A stretch of 64,000 bases of DNA from Acidobacteriota bacterium (GTDB lineage Bacteria > Acidobacteriota > Terriglobia > Bryobacterales > Bryobacteraceae), in the NCBI GenBank assembly GCA_025352795.1, contig JANXSF010000109.1, forward strand, positions 1 to 64,000, given 5' to 3'. Below the pieces are notes generated by a model. That model did no database searches. It worked only from the letters and a program-made list of their open reading frames with translations, and had not been told where the DNA came from. The position numbers were made by a program, and so were the translations under genes. Below, one piece after another: positions 17,021 through 26,870 of the stretch. Within the stretch, counting starts at the first letter, position 1. The number at the start of each line of letters is the position of its first letter.

Positions 17021-18445
17021 TTATTGCAATGTGACAAAGAAGCTTTGGCCGCCACGGTTGACTAACAACACCGCTTCACTGCCTGCGCTCTTCATTTCCC
17101 TGCGGAACGCATTCACCGAAACAACCGGCTTGCGATTCACTTGGACAATCACATCGCCTTTGCGTAATCCGGAGTGCGCCGCAAAGCTATCCGAATCAAG
17201 GTTGCGAATCACTACGCCCTTGGTTTGTGGAGACACATCCAAACGCTGGGCTGCATCGGGGGTCAATTCCTCAACATCAATCCCACCTGCGGCTTGCTCC
17301 TTACTTTCCGATTCCTGATTTAGACGACTGTTCTTCGCCGTTAGTTCACCCAATTTAACCGCGATCGATTTCGCCTGGCCGTCACGGATCAGTTCCAGTT
17401 CAACTTTTGATCCAGGCTCGGTCATAGCAATGCGATTGCGCAGTTGGTTGTTATCGTCCACCGGCTTGCCGTTCATGCTGGTGATTACATCGCCTGCTTT
17501 TATGCCAGCTTGTGAAGCTGGACTATCTGGTGTGACGTCGCCAATCAGCGCGCCCTTTGTGTCTTTCAATCCGAAGGTCTTGGCCAATGCGGGAGTCACG
17601 GCTTGTACCACTACGCCCAGTTGCGCCCGCTTCACACTTCCGTTCTTTAACAGCTGATCCATTACACCTAACGCCATGTTGCTGGGAATGGCGAAGGCCA
17701 CCCCGTTATTGCCGCCAGAACCCGACATGATGGCGGTGTTGATGCCCACCAGGTCGCCGTTGCTGTTCACCAACGCTCCACCAGAATTTCCTTTATTCAC
17801 TGCCGCGTCTGTTTGAATAAAATCTTCGTAATCTTCAATCCCCAGATTAGAACGACCCGTTGCACTTACGATTCCCTGGGTCACGGTTTGACCGATGCCG
17901 AAGGGGTTACCTACGGCCAGCACAGTATCGCCCACTTCAAGCGTGGAAGAATCAGCGAACTTTAAATACGGCAAGCCGCTGGCTTCAATCTTGATTACGG
18001 CGATGTCTGTTTTTGGATCGGTACCAAGCACTGTTGCCTTGAATTCGCGCTGATCGCGCAAGCGAACTCGAATATCCGTGGCCCCTTCCACGACATGGTT
18101 GTTGGTCAGCACATAGCCGTCTTTATTGATGATCACGCCGGAGCCAGACCCTTGCGAACGTCGATTGGGCTGCTGTTGCTGCGGACCATCCGGCCCAAAG
18201 AATCGGCGGAAGAAAGGGTCCATTTCCGGGCCACTTTCGTTCGATGCTTTCACTACCTTGGTGACGGCAACGTCAACCACGGCTGGAGTTACGCGCTTCA
18301 CCACATCACGGTATCCAGCCGTTGGCGCGGGGCCACTTGCAACAGTGGCCACAGTGGAATGTTGTTGAACCGCTGTTGCGGCAATGGCCGCAGTAACGCC
18401 CACAGCGAGGGCAAGAACCATTGATTTTGTCTTTGTGAGAGTCAT
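17021..18445 (-). CDS. DegP/HtrA (Do-like) serine endoprotease with two PDZ domains
   Basis: The ATG at 18445 gives 474 residues with a signal anchor (SMVLALAVGVTAAIAATAV). The trypsin-like domain has H117 in LTNNHVVEGA, D147 in KTDIAVIK and S221 in NKGNSGGAL. PDZ1 follows (QLGVVVQAVTPALAKTFGL, DSPASQAGIKAGDVI), and a second PDZ ends the protein (RNLDSDSFAAHSGLRKGDVIVQVN). HtrA proteases degrade or refold misfolded periplasmic proteins. The LA loop between residues 68 and 95 is Gln-rich. An in-frame start at 18478 lacks signal character. It is divergent from the histidine-kinase gene, so the two may share envelope-stress control. Confidence 0.95.
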   Translation of the reverse strand: MTLTKTKSMVLALAVGVTAAIAATAVQQHSTVATVASGPAPTAGYRDVVKRVTPAVVDVAVTKVVKASNESGPEMDPFFRRFFGPDGPQQQQPNRRSQGSGSGVIINKDGYVLTNNHVVEGATDIRVRLRDQREFKATVLGTDPKTDIAVIKIEASGLPYLKFADSSTLEVGDTVLAVGNPFGIGQTVTQGIVSATGRSNLGIEDYEDFIQTDAAVNKGNSGGALVNSNGDLVGINTAIMSGSGGNNGVAFAIPSNMALGVMDQLLKNGSVKRAQLGVVVQAVTPALAKTFGLKDTKGALIGDVTPDSPASQAGIKAGDVITSMNGKPVDDNNQLRNRIAMTEPGSKVELELIRDGQAKSIAVKLGELTAKNSRLNQESESKEQAAGGIDVEELTPDAAQRLDVSPQTKGVVIRNLDSDSFAAHSGLRKGDVIVQVNRKPVVSVNAFRREMKSAGSEAVLLVNRGGQSFFVTLQ

Positions 18446-18522
18446 AACAATCACAGAATAAACTTTACTGGCAAGCATTCCTATACCGGCGTGGCTGTAG
18501 ATTCGTCTACTGCCTTGCCGGT

Positions 18523-19917
18523 ATGGTGGTTGGCAGAAGATCCGCTACACTGGCTCAGGGAATGACAAATTTGGTTAGTAGCGCAAAGCGGGTCAGTGAA
18601 CGTACTGGGAGGCCCAACGGATCACGATGGCTGCTGCTGGCGGGCTTCGGAGGCATGGCGCTGTTGATGGCACTTGCTGGCATCTATGCCATTGCCGCCA
18701 TCCGACAGGTTCAGGAAAACGACGTCAACATTTATGGCGGCTTTCTACAACGCAACATTGCCTTAGAGCGGATTCGCTGGTCTATTGTGCTTTCCGCCGT
18801 GTACGCGCGCGATTACCTGGTTGACCCTGATCCACAAAATGCCGCCGATCATTTGCAAAATCTTCTAAAGACGAAAGCGGAAATCGACGTGGCGTTGCAG
18901 TATCTTCATGGAGCAGTACCGGAAGCGGAACGGGCGTTGCGCATCAGCATTTCAGAATATTGGAACGGTCTGCTGCCAGTGTTTGATTGGACCCCACTGG
19001 AACGTCGCCAATATGGTTATGAGTTTCTGGCACGCCGCTTATTGCCCCAGCGGGCGCGGCTTCTGAGTGTTGCTGATACGGTGGGCGCGCTCAATGGTCA
19101 GCAACTGGAAGCGGGTCGGGTGCAGTCCGAACAACTGTTTGCCGATTTCACACGTCGCATGTTTTGGCTGCTCGGTGCCACTTTGGGATTGGCATTATTC
19201 CTGGGGCTTTGGACCAGTCGCAGCATTTTAAGTCTGGAACAGAATTTAGCGCGTCGCTATCAGGAAATCCAAGTGGCACAGGAAAATTTGGAAGCCTTGT
19301 CCAAGCGGTTGGTGGATGCGCAGGAAGAGGAGCGTCGGAACATTTCGCGCGAACTGCACGATGAAGTAGGCCAGACTCTTTCGGCCTTGTTAGTGGAATT
19401 GGGCAACGTCGCGGCTGAGGTTCCAGCGGAGCAGCAGGTATTGGCCGCGCGGTTGCAATCGGCAAAAACTTTGGGAGAAAGCAGTGTGAACGCGGTGCGC
19501 AACATGTCGCTCTTGTTGCGTCCATCCATGTTGGATGACTTCGGCCTGGTTCCGGCATTGCATTGGCAGGCGCGAGAAATGAGCCGACGAACCGGGATGA
19601 ACGTCACCGTGGATGCGGAGGATTTGCCCGACACATTACCCGACGAGCACAAGACTTGCATCTACCGCTTAGTGCAGGAGGCGTTGAACAATGCTGCCAA
19701 ACATTCCGCTGCGACCAGCGTGAAGATTCGTGTGGAAGAGCAGCCAGAGCGGCTTCGTGTGAAGATTGAGGACAACGGCAAAGGCTTCGATACCAGCACG
19801 ACTCGCGGTATGGGACTGGTTGGAATGGAGGAACGAGTGCGACACTTGAAAGGCATTCTCCGAGTGGATTCAATAGTGGGCCAAGGCACCAATATCGCAG
19901 TGGAGTTACCACTTTGA
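18523..19917 (+). CDS. NarX/DesK-type sensor histidine kinase
   Basis: The 464-residue protein has two membrane helices (about residues 36-60 and 212-232) flanking a periplasmic sensor region of about 150 residues with a four-helix-bundle look. The HisKA_3 domain holds the phosphoacceptor H279 in NISRELHDEVGQTL. The HATPase domain has EALNNAAKHS, EDNGKGFD and GMGLVGM. It would autophosphorylate on a membrane-proximal or chemical signal and pass the phosphate to the response regulator encoded immediately downstream with a 4-base overlap. A downstream ATG at 18562 is an alternative start. The ligand is unknown. Confidence 0.92.
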   Translation: MVVGRRSATLAQGMTNLVSSAKRVSERTGRPNGSRWLLLAGFGGMALLMALAGIYAIAAIRQVQENDVNIYGGFLQRNIALERIRWSIVLSAVYARDYLVDPDPQNAADHLQNLLKTKAEIDVALQYLHGAVPEAERALRISISEYWNGLLPVFDWTPLERRQYGYEFLARRLLPQRARLLSVADTVGALNGQQLEAGRVQSEQLFADFTRRMFWLLGATLGLALFLGLWTSRSILSLEQNLARRYQEIQVAQENLEALSKRLVDAQEEERRNISRELHDEVGQTLSALLVELGNVAAEVPAEQQVLAARLQSAKTLGESSVNAVRNMSLLLRPSMLDDFGLVPALHWQAREMSRRTGMNVTVDAEDLPDTLPDEHKTCIYRLVQEALNNAAKHSAATSVKIRVEEQPERLRVKIEDNGKGFDTSTTRGMGLVGMEERVRHLKGILRVDSIVGQGTNIAVELPL

Positions 19918-20564
19918 GCAAGATTCGCATTCTGCTGGTGGATGATCATACGGTGATCCGCGTGGGGTTGAAACTGTTACTGGAACGCCAAACTGATTTC
20001 GAAGTGGTGGGCGAAGCAGAAGATGGCCGCAAGGCAATTCAGCTTGCTGGCGAGTTACAACCCGATGCAATTGTGATGGACGTAGCTATGCCAAATCTAA
20101 ATGGCATTGAAGCTACGCGGCAGATCACCGCAGCACTTCCGAAAATCGCGGTGGTGGTGCTGAGCATGCACTCCGATGAAAGCTATGTAATGCGGGCGCT
20201 GAAAGCCGGGGCTCGTGGATATCTGCTGAAGGATTCCGCGGAGGCAGATCTGATTCAAGCGATTCGCATGGTAGTTACAGGGAAGTCTTTTTTTAGTCCA
20301 GCGGTGAGTAAGATGTTACTGGAAGATTACGTTCACAATTTACGACAACGGGGCATTGAAGATAGCTACGACTTACTGACACCACGCGAGCGGGAAGTGT
20401 TGCAGCTAGCGGCCGAAGGGAAATCGAATAAGGAAGCAGCGGCGTTGCTGAATCTAAGTTCGTATACGGTTGAAACGCATCGCACCAATTTGATGGGGAA
20501 ATTGGGTCTGCATTCGGTGCCGGAGTTGATTTTATATGCTGTGAGGAAGGGGATTATTGGGTGA
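19914..20564 (+). CDS. NarL/LuxR-type response regulator
   Basis: The 216-residue protein begins at a TTG overlapping the kinase stop codon (TTGA). The receiver domain shows D10/D11, the phosphoacceptor D56 in IVMDVAMPN, S84 in VVLSMHS and K106 in YLLKDS. The C-terminal LuxR helix-turn-helix has LTPREREVLQLAAEGKSNKE and SSYTVETHRTNLMGKLGL. It is an activator or repressor working with the upstream kinase. Its 3' end overlaps the 3' end of the convergent MFS gene by 33 bases, so antisense interference between the two transcripts is possible. Confidence 0.95.
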   Translation: MSKIRILLVDDHTVIRVGLKLLLERQTDFEVVGEAEDGRKAIQLAGELQPDAIVMDVAMPNLNGIEATRQITAALPKIAVVVLSMHSDESYVMRALKAGARGYLLKDSAEADLIQAIRMVVTGKSFFSPAVSKMLLEDYVHNLRQRGIEDSYDLLTPREREVLQLAAEGKSNKEAAALLNLSSYTVETHRTNLMGKLGLHSVPELILYAVRKGIIG

Positions 20565-21827
20565 GTCAACATCCAGAGTGAGTGGGATCAACGGTTGGGT
20601 GGGATCAATCTTCAACCACAGTGCGGAACCAAGCAGAAGCAGTGTCGCCATGGGGATGAACGGCACATTGTAACTGCCGTAGCGATCCACCAGATATCCA
20701 AACGCCACCGAAGATATAAACGCGCCACTTTGCGCCGCAGTGTTCATGGCTCCAGCCATGGCCCCAGCATATTCGCCGCCAATATCCAGACACACTGCAA
20801 ACATGGTCGGCTGTTGGAAAGTAATTCCACCGAACATAAGCGATAGCAGAATTAGCGCCCCAAGCCAGTGCTGAGTGAACATCACTCCAATCGTGCAAAC
20901 CGCCGCCATTCCCAAACCCACTATGCCGATGGAGCGGCGTCCCCACTTAAGCCCCAGTTTTTTCACCAGCGCGTTACTCACAAGTCCACCAGTCAGGTTT
21001 GCGAAGGCACCTACTAGAAAAGGTAACGAAGACAACAGCAGATCATTTTCGCTGTATCCGCGTTCCTTCATCAAGTAGGTATGAAACCACGATTGGTAAA
21101 AATACAATGTGTACACGTAGCAGAAGGCCACGCCCAAGGTGGCCCACAGATTTTGGGAGCGCAATGCGATCATCCAGGGAAGTCCCCGATGTGCAAGTCT
21201 AGGATGCTGGGCCTTGGCAACTAAGTCGCGAGTCTCTTCCAACTCCTCTTGACTGATTCCCGCTTTCTGTTGCGGTGAATCACGAAACCACCAATACCAA
21301 ACGGCGCTCCAGGCTACTCCCAAAATTCCAAAGAGATAAAAAGAGGCACGCCATCCGTAGTGAACCTGGATAGGTACTACAAGTAAAGGCGCAATCGCGC
21401 CGCCCAATTGACTGGCCATCAATACAACACCAAAAGCTCGCCCACGCTCATGCACAGGGAACCAGCGAGATACTGCAACGGCAGTGTTCGGGAACGCGCC
21501 TGCTTCACCCATCCCGAAGAAAAATCGAATGAACAAGAGCGGATAGTAACCCGTCACTAAACCAGTCAAGAAAGTGAATCCAGACCACCATAGTACGATC
21601 CGGGTGAGCACAAGACGCGGTCCAATACGGTCCCCCAAGGCACCGCTGGGGATCTCAAACGCGGCGTAAGAAAGAGTGAAGATGCCAGTCACCCAACCCC
21701 AGGCAAGTGGGCTGATGTTGAGGGCTTCCTGCATGCGTGGCCCAGCCACTGAAATGCAAACGCGATCCAGGTAAGTTATGATCAGCAGCAAGGACAATAG
21801 TCCAAGCACGCGATTCCGATATTTCAA
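20532..21827 (-). CDS. MFS transporter, anion:cation symporter family
   Basis: The 431-residue protein has about 12 membrane helices. The loop between helices 2 and 3 shows GALGDRIGPRLVL, the MFS signature. FGMGEAGAFPNTAVAVSRWFP is typical of the ACS family that imports hexuronates, galactonate, glucarate or phthalate. It starts two bases after the DUF2891 stop codon and is last in the pckG-DUF5990-DUF2891 run. The solute is probably an organic anion, but the sequence alone does not settle which. Confidence 0.9.
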   Translation of the reverse strand: MKYRNRVLGLLSLLLIITYLDRVCISVAGPRMQEALNISPLAWGWVTGIFTLSYAAFEIPSGALGDRIGPRLVLTRIVLWWSGFTFLTGLVTGYYPLLFIRFFFGMGEAGAFPNTAVAVSRWFPVHERGRAFGVVLMASQLGGAIAPLLVVPIQVHYGWRASFYLFGILGVAWSAVWYWWFRDSPQQKAGISQEELEETRDLVAKAQHPRLAHRGLPWMIALRSQNLWATLGVAFCYVYTLYFYQSWFHTYLMKERGYSENDLLLSSLPFLVGAFANLTGGLVSNALVKKLGLKWGRRSIGIVGLGMAAVCTIGVMFTQHWLGALILLSLMFGGITFQQPTMFAVCLDIGGEYAGAMAGAMNTAAQSGAFISSVAFGYLVDRYGSYNVPFIPMATLLLLGSALWLKIDPTQPLIPLTLDVDSPNNPLPHSI

Positions 21828-21828
21828 G

Positions 21829-22893
21829 TTACTCGCCCCGATTCGTTAGAAGGTAAATCGCAAAACTTCCTAACCAATGACCACCTTCGTAATGCTCCCC
21901 TGTCACCGATTTCAAACCATCAGTGGCATGGGCACGGCTGGCTGCAAGTAGAGTCTTGCCTAGCGGCAGCGTGGCTGGCAAGGCCGCAGCAATGTGCTTC
22001 ATCATCCAGGCACGACTCAGATTCAGTCCATCGAGATGAGCCAACTTGCCATCGGTAGGATCGAGAGAAACTGCTGGGGCAAGTGAGAAATTGGCGGGGA
22101 AAAAGTTCTTAGCCCAAGCAGCAAATTCCACACGCGGCAGCACACGACGCATGACGTCGGCTTCAGCCAAACATGGGGAAAGAAAATCCTCGCCAGATGG
22201 TTCGTAGGCAAAGGGGCACGCCCGATCATTCCTATAAAATGAGATGGCGCGTTTTTCGAGTAAGTCACGAAATTGCTTGTTCCCAGAATCGCGTGCATAG
22301 TCCAGCATCAGTCCCAGCGCGAAAGCAGTGTTGGAATGCTCGCCTGACCTTACGGGATAGGGCAATTTCAGAATCCAGGCTTCCACCCGCTTCACCACGG
22401 CAGTTTCCAGCGGGGCTAAGTTAGCGGCCCAATGCTGAGCATCTTGATCTTTCCAGGTATGAAGTTCAGCGGCCAGTTGCAACAGCCAGGCAAGCCCGTA
22501 GGGTCGTTCAAACGAAGTGCGACTGGGGTAACCCAAGTAAGCCGCTTCCCTTTTTAAATTCTCCGCAGTAAGGCTTTTTCCAAGTGCCGCCATAGCCTGC
22601 TTAGCGAACGGCTCTTGCGGAAAAGTGCGGGCCACGCGAGCCAGCAGCCAGTGCCCATGCACAGACGAATGCCAATCGAAACATCCGTAGAAAACTGGCG
22701 TAAGTTCACGCGGAGGACGGGCGTCCTGATCGGAACTCATCACGTGGGCGATCTTGTTAGGATACTCACGATGAACGCAGTTCAGAGCAAGCGCGGCGAA
22801 CTTCTCCGCTTCTTTAACATCCAAACCTTCGCCGTGCAAAAGTGGCAAAATCATTGGGAAAACCAGTGTCCAAAGTGCGAAACGATTCGTCAT
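21829..22893 (-). CDS. DUF2891 family protein, exported
   Basis: The 354-residue protein matches DUF2891: CVHREYPNKIAHVMSS, PVFYGCFDWHSSVHGHW, RPYGLAWLLQLAAEL, YPVRSGEHSNTAFALGL and the EHYEGGHWLGSFAIYLLT ending. The family is all-helical and resembles glycoside-processing (alpha/alpha)-barrels, but no activity is known. A short hydrophobic N-terminus (FALWTLVFPMILPLLHG) suggests export. The ATG at 22893 overlaps the stop of the DUF5990 gene (ATGA), which decides the start over a TTG at 22899. Confidence 0.88.
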   Translation of the reverse strand: MTNRFALWTLVFPMILPLLHGEGLDVKEAEKFAALALNCVHREYPNKIAHVMSSDQDARPPRELTPVFYGCFDWHSSVHGHWLLARVARTFPQEPFAKQAMAALGKSLTAENLKREAAYLGYPSRTSFERPYGLAWLLQLAAELHTWKDQDAQHWAANLAPLETAVVKRVEAWILKLPYPVRSGEHSNTAFALGLMLDYARDSGNKQFRDLLEKRAISFYRNDRACPFAYEPSGEDFLSPCLAEADVMRRVLPRVEFAAWAKNFFPANFSLAPAVSLDPTDGKLAHLDGLNLSRAWMMKHIAAALPATLPLGKTLLAASRAHATDGLKSVTGEHYEGGHWLGSFAIYLLTNRGE

Positions 22894-23285
22894 TTCCAAC
22901 CATCAAAGGGCTTTACAGTTGCGCAATTTGGTCCACCATCTTTCGCAGTCCCTGGCACGCGAGCTTCCAGCAATCGATTGGTCATTTCTGTTGTTATACC
23001 TCGTAACGGGATCTTCAAACGGCGCGACCAACAGGAACCGTGTTGACCGGCAGCGGTCCCAATATCAATGTAGATGAACCGCTCATCGCGTGGACCATGC
23101 ACCAGCGGACCAGTAAAATCAGGGCCCACTTTCAGTCCAATAGTAAATTCAAAGGAGAGGTCTTTACCTGTTGACCGTTGCTTTTGGATGGTCTCATAAG
23201 GTATACCTTTGCCCTTTTGCAATCCAAAATCCACATCTGCGGGTGGGCTTGCCAATACGACCCGCAGTGTCAATTCGCTGTTCAT
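22890..23285 (-). CDS. DUF5990 family protein
   Basis: The 131-residue protein shows the family's consecutive blocks: [66 protein letters not shown] and [18 protein letters not shown]. It has no signal peptide and no known function. Its ATG overlaps the pckG stop codon by four bases, and its stop overlaps the DUF2891 start. It is thus strictly coupled to gluconeogenic PEP carboxykinase, a link of unknown meaning. Confidence 0.85.
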   Translation of the reverse strand: MNSELTLRVVLASPPADVDFGLQKGKGIPYETIQKQRSTGKDLSFEFTIGLKVGPDFTGPLVHGPRDERFIYIDIGTAAGQHGSCWSRRLKIPLRGITTEMTNRLLEARVPGTAKDGGPNCATVKPFDGWK

Positions 23286-25102
23286 AATCGACAAATCAGC
23301 AGTTCGCGTTCGTAAATCATTTCCGGTGGTAAATGATCGTGCAGTTCAATGAACAGTTCTTCGTGCTGAATCACTTCTGCGCGCCACGCGGCTCTATCAA
23401 AGTGCTGTAGCTCTTCAAATTTCGCCCGTGGGAAATCCAGGCCATTCCATTCAATGTCTTCGTAACGGGGCGTCCAACCAATCGGCGTTTCCTGGCCGGA
23501 AGTACGTCCGTGCGCACGATCCACAATCCACTTCAGCACACGCATATTCTCGCGAAAGCCAGGCCACAAAAATTTACCATCGGCACCCTTGCGGAACCAG
23601 TTCACGTGGAACACGCGCGGAGTCTCGCTCAACGAGCGCTGCATCTTCAACCAATGTCGGAAATAGTCGCCCATGTGGTAGCCGCAAAAAGGCAGCATAG
23701 CCATAGGGTCGCGACGCACTTTGCCGATAGTTCCAGCAGCAGCAGCAGTCATCTCTGAACCAACAGTGGCCCCCATGTAAACACCAGAACTCCAGTTGAA
23801 AGCCTGATAGACAAGGGGCATGGTGGCTGCGCGTCGACCACCGAAAATGATAGCGCTGAGAGGCACTCCGTCGGGCGCTTCCCATGCCGGGTCGATGGTT
23901 GGGCATTGCGAAGCAGGGGCAGTGAATCGTGCATTTGGATGCGCCGCTTTAGCACCGGTCTCCTTGGCAATCGCCGGTGTCCACTTATTCCCCTGCCAAT
24001 CCAGACACTCGGCGGGAGGCTGTTCGGTCATGCCTTCCCACCACACACCGCCTTCGGGAGTAAGTGCCACGTTCGTGAAAATACTATTAGTGGCAAGGGT
24101 TGCCATGGCGTTGGGATTCGTTTGTACGGAAGTGCCTGGTGCCACACCAAAGAATCCTGCTTCGGGATTGATCGCCCTCAGGTGACCGTTCTTATCTGGC
24201 TTGATCCAGGCAATGTCATCGCCAACGGTCCAGACCTTCCAACCTTCAAAACCTTCCGGTGGAATCAACATCGCGAAATTGGTTTTGCCGCATGCACTGG
24301 GGAATGCTGCAGCCACGTAGGTCTTTTCACCCTTGGGATCTTCCACACCCAGGATCAGCATATGCTCAGCCATCCAACCTTCATCGCGTGCGATGTTCGA
24401 AGCAATGCGCAAGGCAAAGCATTTCTTACCAAGCAGCGCATTGCCGCCGTAGCCCGAACCATAAGACCAGATCTCACGAGTTTCAGGAAAATGGACGATA
24501 TACTTTTCCTTATTACAGGGCCACATCACGTCTTTCGCGCCTGGAGGCAGCGGCACGCCCACCGAGTGCATGCAAGGCACAACACGTTTTTCGGCCTTGT
24601 CGATTTCCGCGTAGACAGCTTTGCTGACACGCGCCATAATGCGCATATTCACCACAACGTAAGGCGAGTCAGTCAACTGCACGCCGATTTGTGCCATGGG
24701 CGAATCAATGGGTCCCATGCTGTAAGGCAGCACATACATTGTGCGACCTTGCATGCAGCCATCGAACAGTTCTTTGAGCTTGCGCCGCATGGTAAACGGG
24801 GCCACCCAATTGTTAGTGGGGCCAGCACTATCTTTCGAAAGTGAGCAGATGAAGGTGCGGTCTTCCACTCGAGCAACATCGTTAGCATCGGAGCGGGAGT
24901 AGTAACATCCCGGCCACAGATCCTGATTGAGCTTGATGAAAGTGCCGCTATCGACAAGCTGTTCGCAGAGCGAATCGTATTCCTGCTGAGAACCATCTAC
25001 CCAATGAATTGCGGCGGGCTTTGTGAGCTTGGCCATTTTTTCCACCCAGCGGAGCAGATGATTATTTTCGCTGAGCGGTTGATCGGATTTGTAGCTTGCC
25101 AT
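23282..25102 (-). CDS. pckG: phosphoenolpyruvate carboxykinase (GTP)
   Basis: The 606-residue protein is the GTP-type PEPCK. The kinase-1a P-loop is [13 protein letters not shown] (267-279), followed by [10 protein letters not shown] (metal-binding Asp pair). [40 protein letters not shown] and the guanine-binding [15 protein letters not shown] are family signatures. The active-site Cys lies in the P-loop. It interconverts oxaloacetate and PEP, the entry to gluconeogenesis. It is the first gene of the pckG-DUF5990-DUF2891-MFS run. The upstream 400 bases contain a repeat element, so the promoter must be between it and the ATG. Confidence 0.97.
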   Translation of the reverse strand: MASYKSDQPLSENNHLLRWVEKMAKLTKPAAIHWVDGSQQEYDSLCEQLVDSGTFIKLNQDLWPGCYYSRSDANDVARVEDRTFICSLSKDSAGPTNNWVAPFTMRRKLKELFDGCMQGRTMYVLPYSMGPIDSPMAQIGVQLTDSPYVVVNMRIMARVSKAVYAEIDKAEKRVVPCMHSVGVPLPPGAKDVMWPCNKEKYIVHFPETREIWSYGSGYGGNALLGKKCFALRIASNIARDEGWMAEHMLILGVEDPKGEKTYVAAAFPSACGKTNFAMLIPPEGFEGWKVWTVGDDIAWIKPDKNGHLRAINPEAGFFGVAPGTSVQTNPNAMATLATNSIFTNVALTPEGGVWWEGMTEQPPAECLDWQGNKWTPAIAKETGAKAAHPNARFTAPASQCPTIDPAWEAPDGVPLSAIIFGGRRAATMPLVYQAFNWSSGVYMGATVGSEMTAAAAGTIGKVRRDPMAMLPFCGYHMGDYFRHWLKMQRSLSETPRVFHVNWFRKGADGKFLWPGFRENMRVLKWIVDRAHGRTSGQETPIGWTPRYEDIEWNGLDFPRAKFEELQHFDRAAWRAEVIQHEELFIELHDHLPPEMIYERELLICRL

Positions 25103-25509
25103 CGTGAAGTCTTTTGATTATCGCGCGTTCGACGGTGGGGTGTGGTGATGGTGACTTGGGAAAGAAGCGCAGGGCCTGAGATTACTGGAAAGACGTCCGC
25201 AGAGGGGTAGCTTCACCATGCTCAATGCAATCAGCAGCTAGTTGCTCGAATCTAATTCTTAGTTGCACAAGTTCCCACCAGTAAAACCGGCAGGCTGAAT
25301 GCCTAGTGCCGCATAGATTTTCCGCAAGCGGACAGCTTCAAGTGTTGAAGCGAAGTATGTTACAGAGCCCTGACCTTAAGGGAGCGGTCTTTTAACCACA
25401 GATTATCCCAACAAAGATTGGAGATTCTCCAGGGATGCGGGAACACTAAGTGGCATTAGGCTGTTTCGCCTGCCGCGCGGATTTTCACAATTAAGCTCTA
25501 GTAAAAGTC
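25103..25509. other. 407-bp intergenic region upstream of pckG
   Basis: No gene is visible. The middle is occupied by a family A palindromic element (25287-25476). The 180 bases next to pckG hold its promoter, which I cannot pinpoint. Confidence 0.6.
25287..25476 (-). repeat. palindromic repeat element, family A, copy 2 (reversed)
   Basis: Relative to the other copies this one lies in the opposite orientation. Its ends are related terminal inverted repeats: CCGGCAGGCTGAATGCCTAG at the left, and GTGGCATTAGGCTGTTTCGC followed by CTGCCG at the right. Inside are the blocks CTTCAACACTTGAAG, CTTAAGGGAGCGGTCTTTTA and the segment reading TTTGTTGGGATAATCTGTGG on the minus strand. The inner palindrome has decayed on one side (AGGGCTCTGTAAC). 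Confidence 0.8.
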
Positions 25510-26862
25510 CTAACCCCACAACTCATTAATCGGCCCATACACATCATTCCCCGATTCCGGCACATACTCATAGCCCTTGCCGAACCGGTTATCCCGCACT
25601 AACTTAGTCCAATCAATCCCTAACGCCGAATAGATTGTGGCCTCCACGTCCTCTGTCCGAATCACCCGTTCCCGCGACCAGCCTGGTTCCGCTGTCTGCG
25701 CGCCCACCGCGTCCGTTGCCCCAATCGCCCGACCACCCTTGATCCCAGCGCCTGCAAACAGCGCCGCTTGTTGACCAAAGTGATCCCGACCCCTATTGCC
25801 GTTCAGCGCCACCGTCCTGCCGAACTCACCGTGGGCCACAATCAGCGTTTCAGCCATTAACCCATCGGCCTTCAAGTCTGTAAGTAGTCTGGCTAACCCC
25901 GAATCGAAAATACCGCCCATTGTCGTGATGGTTGGGTACAGATTCGCATGATGATCCCAGCTTCCGTAAGTGATCTGAATGAATCGGGTGCCTAAGTTAG
26001 CACGAAGCAAGTTACGCGCCGTCAGGCAGGCGTCACCAAAACCACTTAGTCCGTATTGAGTGCGGTCACCTTGATCCAGCTTGAAGATACGATCCACCTG
26101 ACTGTTATACATCAACAATTGCGAGCGTAACTTCCATTCAGCAATCTCTTCGGGCAATGCACCCAGCACACCCACAGCACTTTCCGATTCGTCAAGCAGA
26201 CTTTTACGCGTGGCAAAACGCTGTGCACCATCGGGGTGAGCTGTGTTGGGAAGTCCGCCACCAGCGGTGAGCAGGAAAGGAGCATTGGCTACAGGCAGAA
26301 ATCCGGCAGACACTCGCGGGGTGCCGTTTAAGGCCATGAAAGTGGGCAAAATCCCACCTTTCTTTGCCAGCTCCATAGACACTACCGAACCTACATGGGG
26401 GCTGATTTTAGCCAACGGCGTTGTCGGATTTCTACCCATCTGCACCCAACTCTGCATCACCCCGTGGACATTCGCCCAGGCTCGCATGGAGCGTACCAAG
26501 GCGATGGAATCAAACTGTTCAGCAAGCTTCGGCATCAATCCCTGGGGGAACAACACGCCGTTATACTTCGTAGGATTGAACTGTTCCACCGGCATGCCGT
26601 TGGCTGGCTTCAGGTCGAACGTATCAGTATGGCTGGGCGCACCTTGCATCATGATGAAGATGCAATTTTTCGCCGTGCCCTTGGTCTTCACTGCGGCTGA
26701 GGCCACAGACTCCATCGGACCGCCGGGCAACAGCATGTAACCACCCACTGCCGAAGCAACGTGCCGAAAAAACATACGGCGTTCCAGTTGCGGCTTCTTC
26801 CAGTAAGGGGTGCCTTGCAGCTTTGTCCAATCGAATCCGAAACGGTCTTTCATCGCATTCAT
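25510..26862 (-). CDS. DUF1501 protein, Tat-exported
   Basis: The 450-residue protein begins with a cytoplasmic tail and then ERRMFFRHVASAVGGYMLLPGG, a twin-arginine-type signal. The mature part is a DUF1501 (alkaline-phosphatase superfamily, sulfatase-like) domain: NCIFIMMQGAPSHTDTFDLKP, VRSMRAW, SVVSMELAKKG, ETLIVAHGEFGRT and NRGRDHFG. The last two match the family's metal-ligand region. DUF1501 genes almost always sit beside a DUF1549/DUF1553 gene, as here, with eight bases between them. The pair is expanded in Planctomycetes and Acidobacteria and is thought to act on polysaccharides or sulfated material. Confidence 0.92.
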   Translation of the reverse strand: MNAMKDRFGFDWTKLQGTPYWKKPQLERRMFFRHVASAVGGYMLLPGGPMESVASAAVKTKGTAKNCIFIMMQGAPSHTDTFDLKPANGMPVEQFNPTKYNGVLFPQGLMPKLAEQFDSIALVRSMRAWANVHGVMQSWVQMGRNPTTPLAKISPHVGSVVSMELAKKGGILPTFMALNGTPRVSAGFLPVANAPFLLTAGGGLPNTAHPDGAQRFATRKSLLDESESAVGVLGALPEEIAEWKLRSQLLMYNSQVDRIFKLDQGDRTQYGLSGFGDACLTARNLLRANLGTRFIQITYGSWDHHANLYPTITTMGGIFDSGLARLLTDLKADGLMAETLIVAHGEFGRTVALNGNRGRDHFGQQAALFAGAGIKGGRAIGATDAVGAQTAEPGWSRERVIRTEDVEATIYSALGIDWTKLVRDNRFGKGYEYVPESGNDVYGPINELWG

Positions 26863-26870
26863 TCTCCGAC

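Noticed and set aside
24673-24996. Other frames inside pckG on both strands, up to 312 codons long
   Set aside because: pckG is complete and well conserved; the others are compositional shadows.
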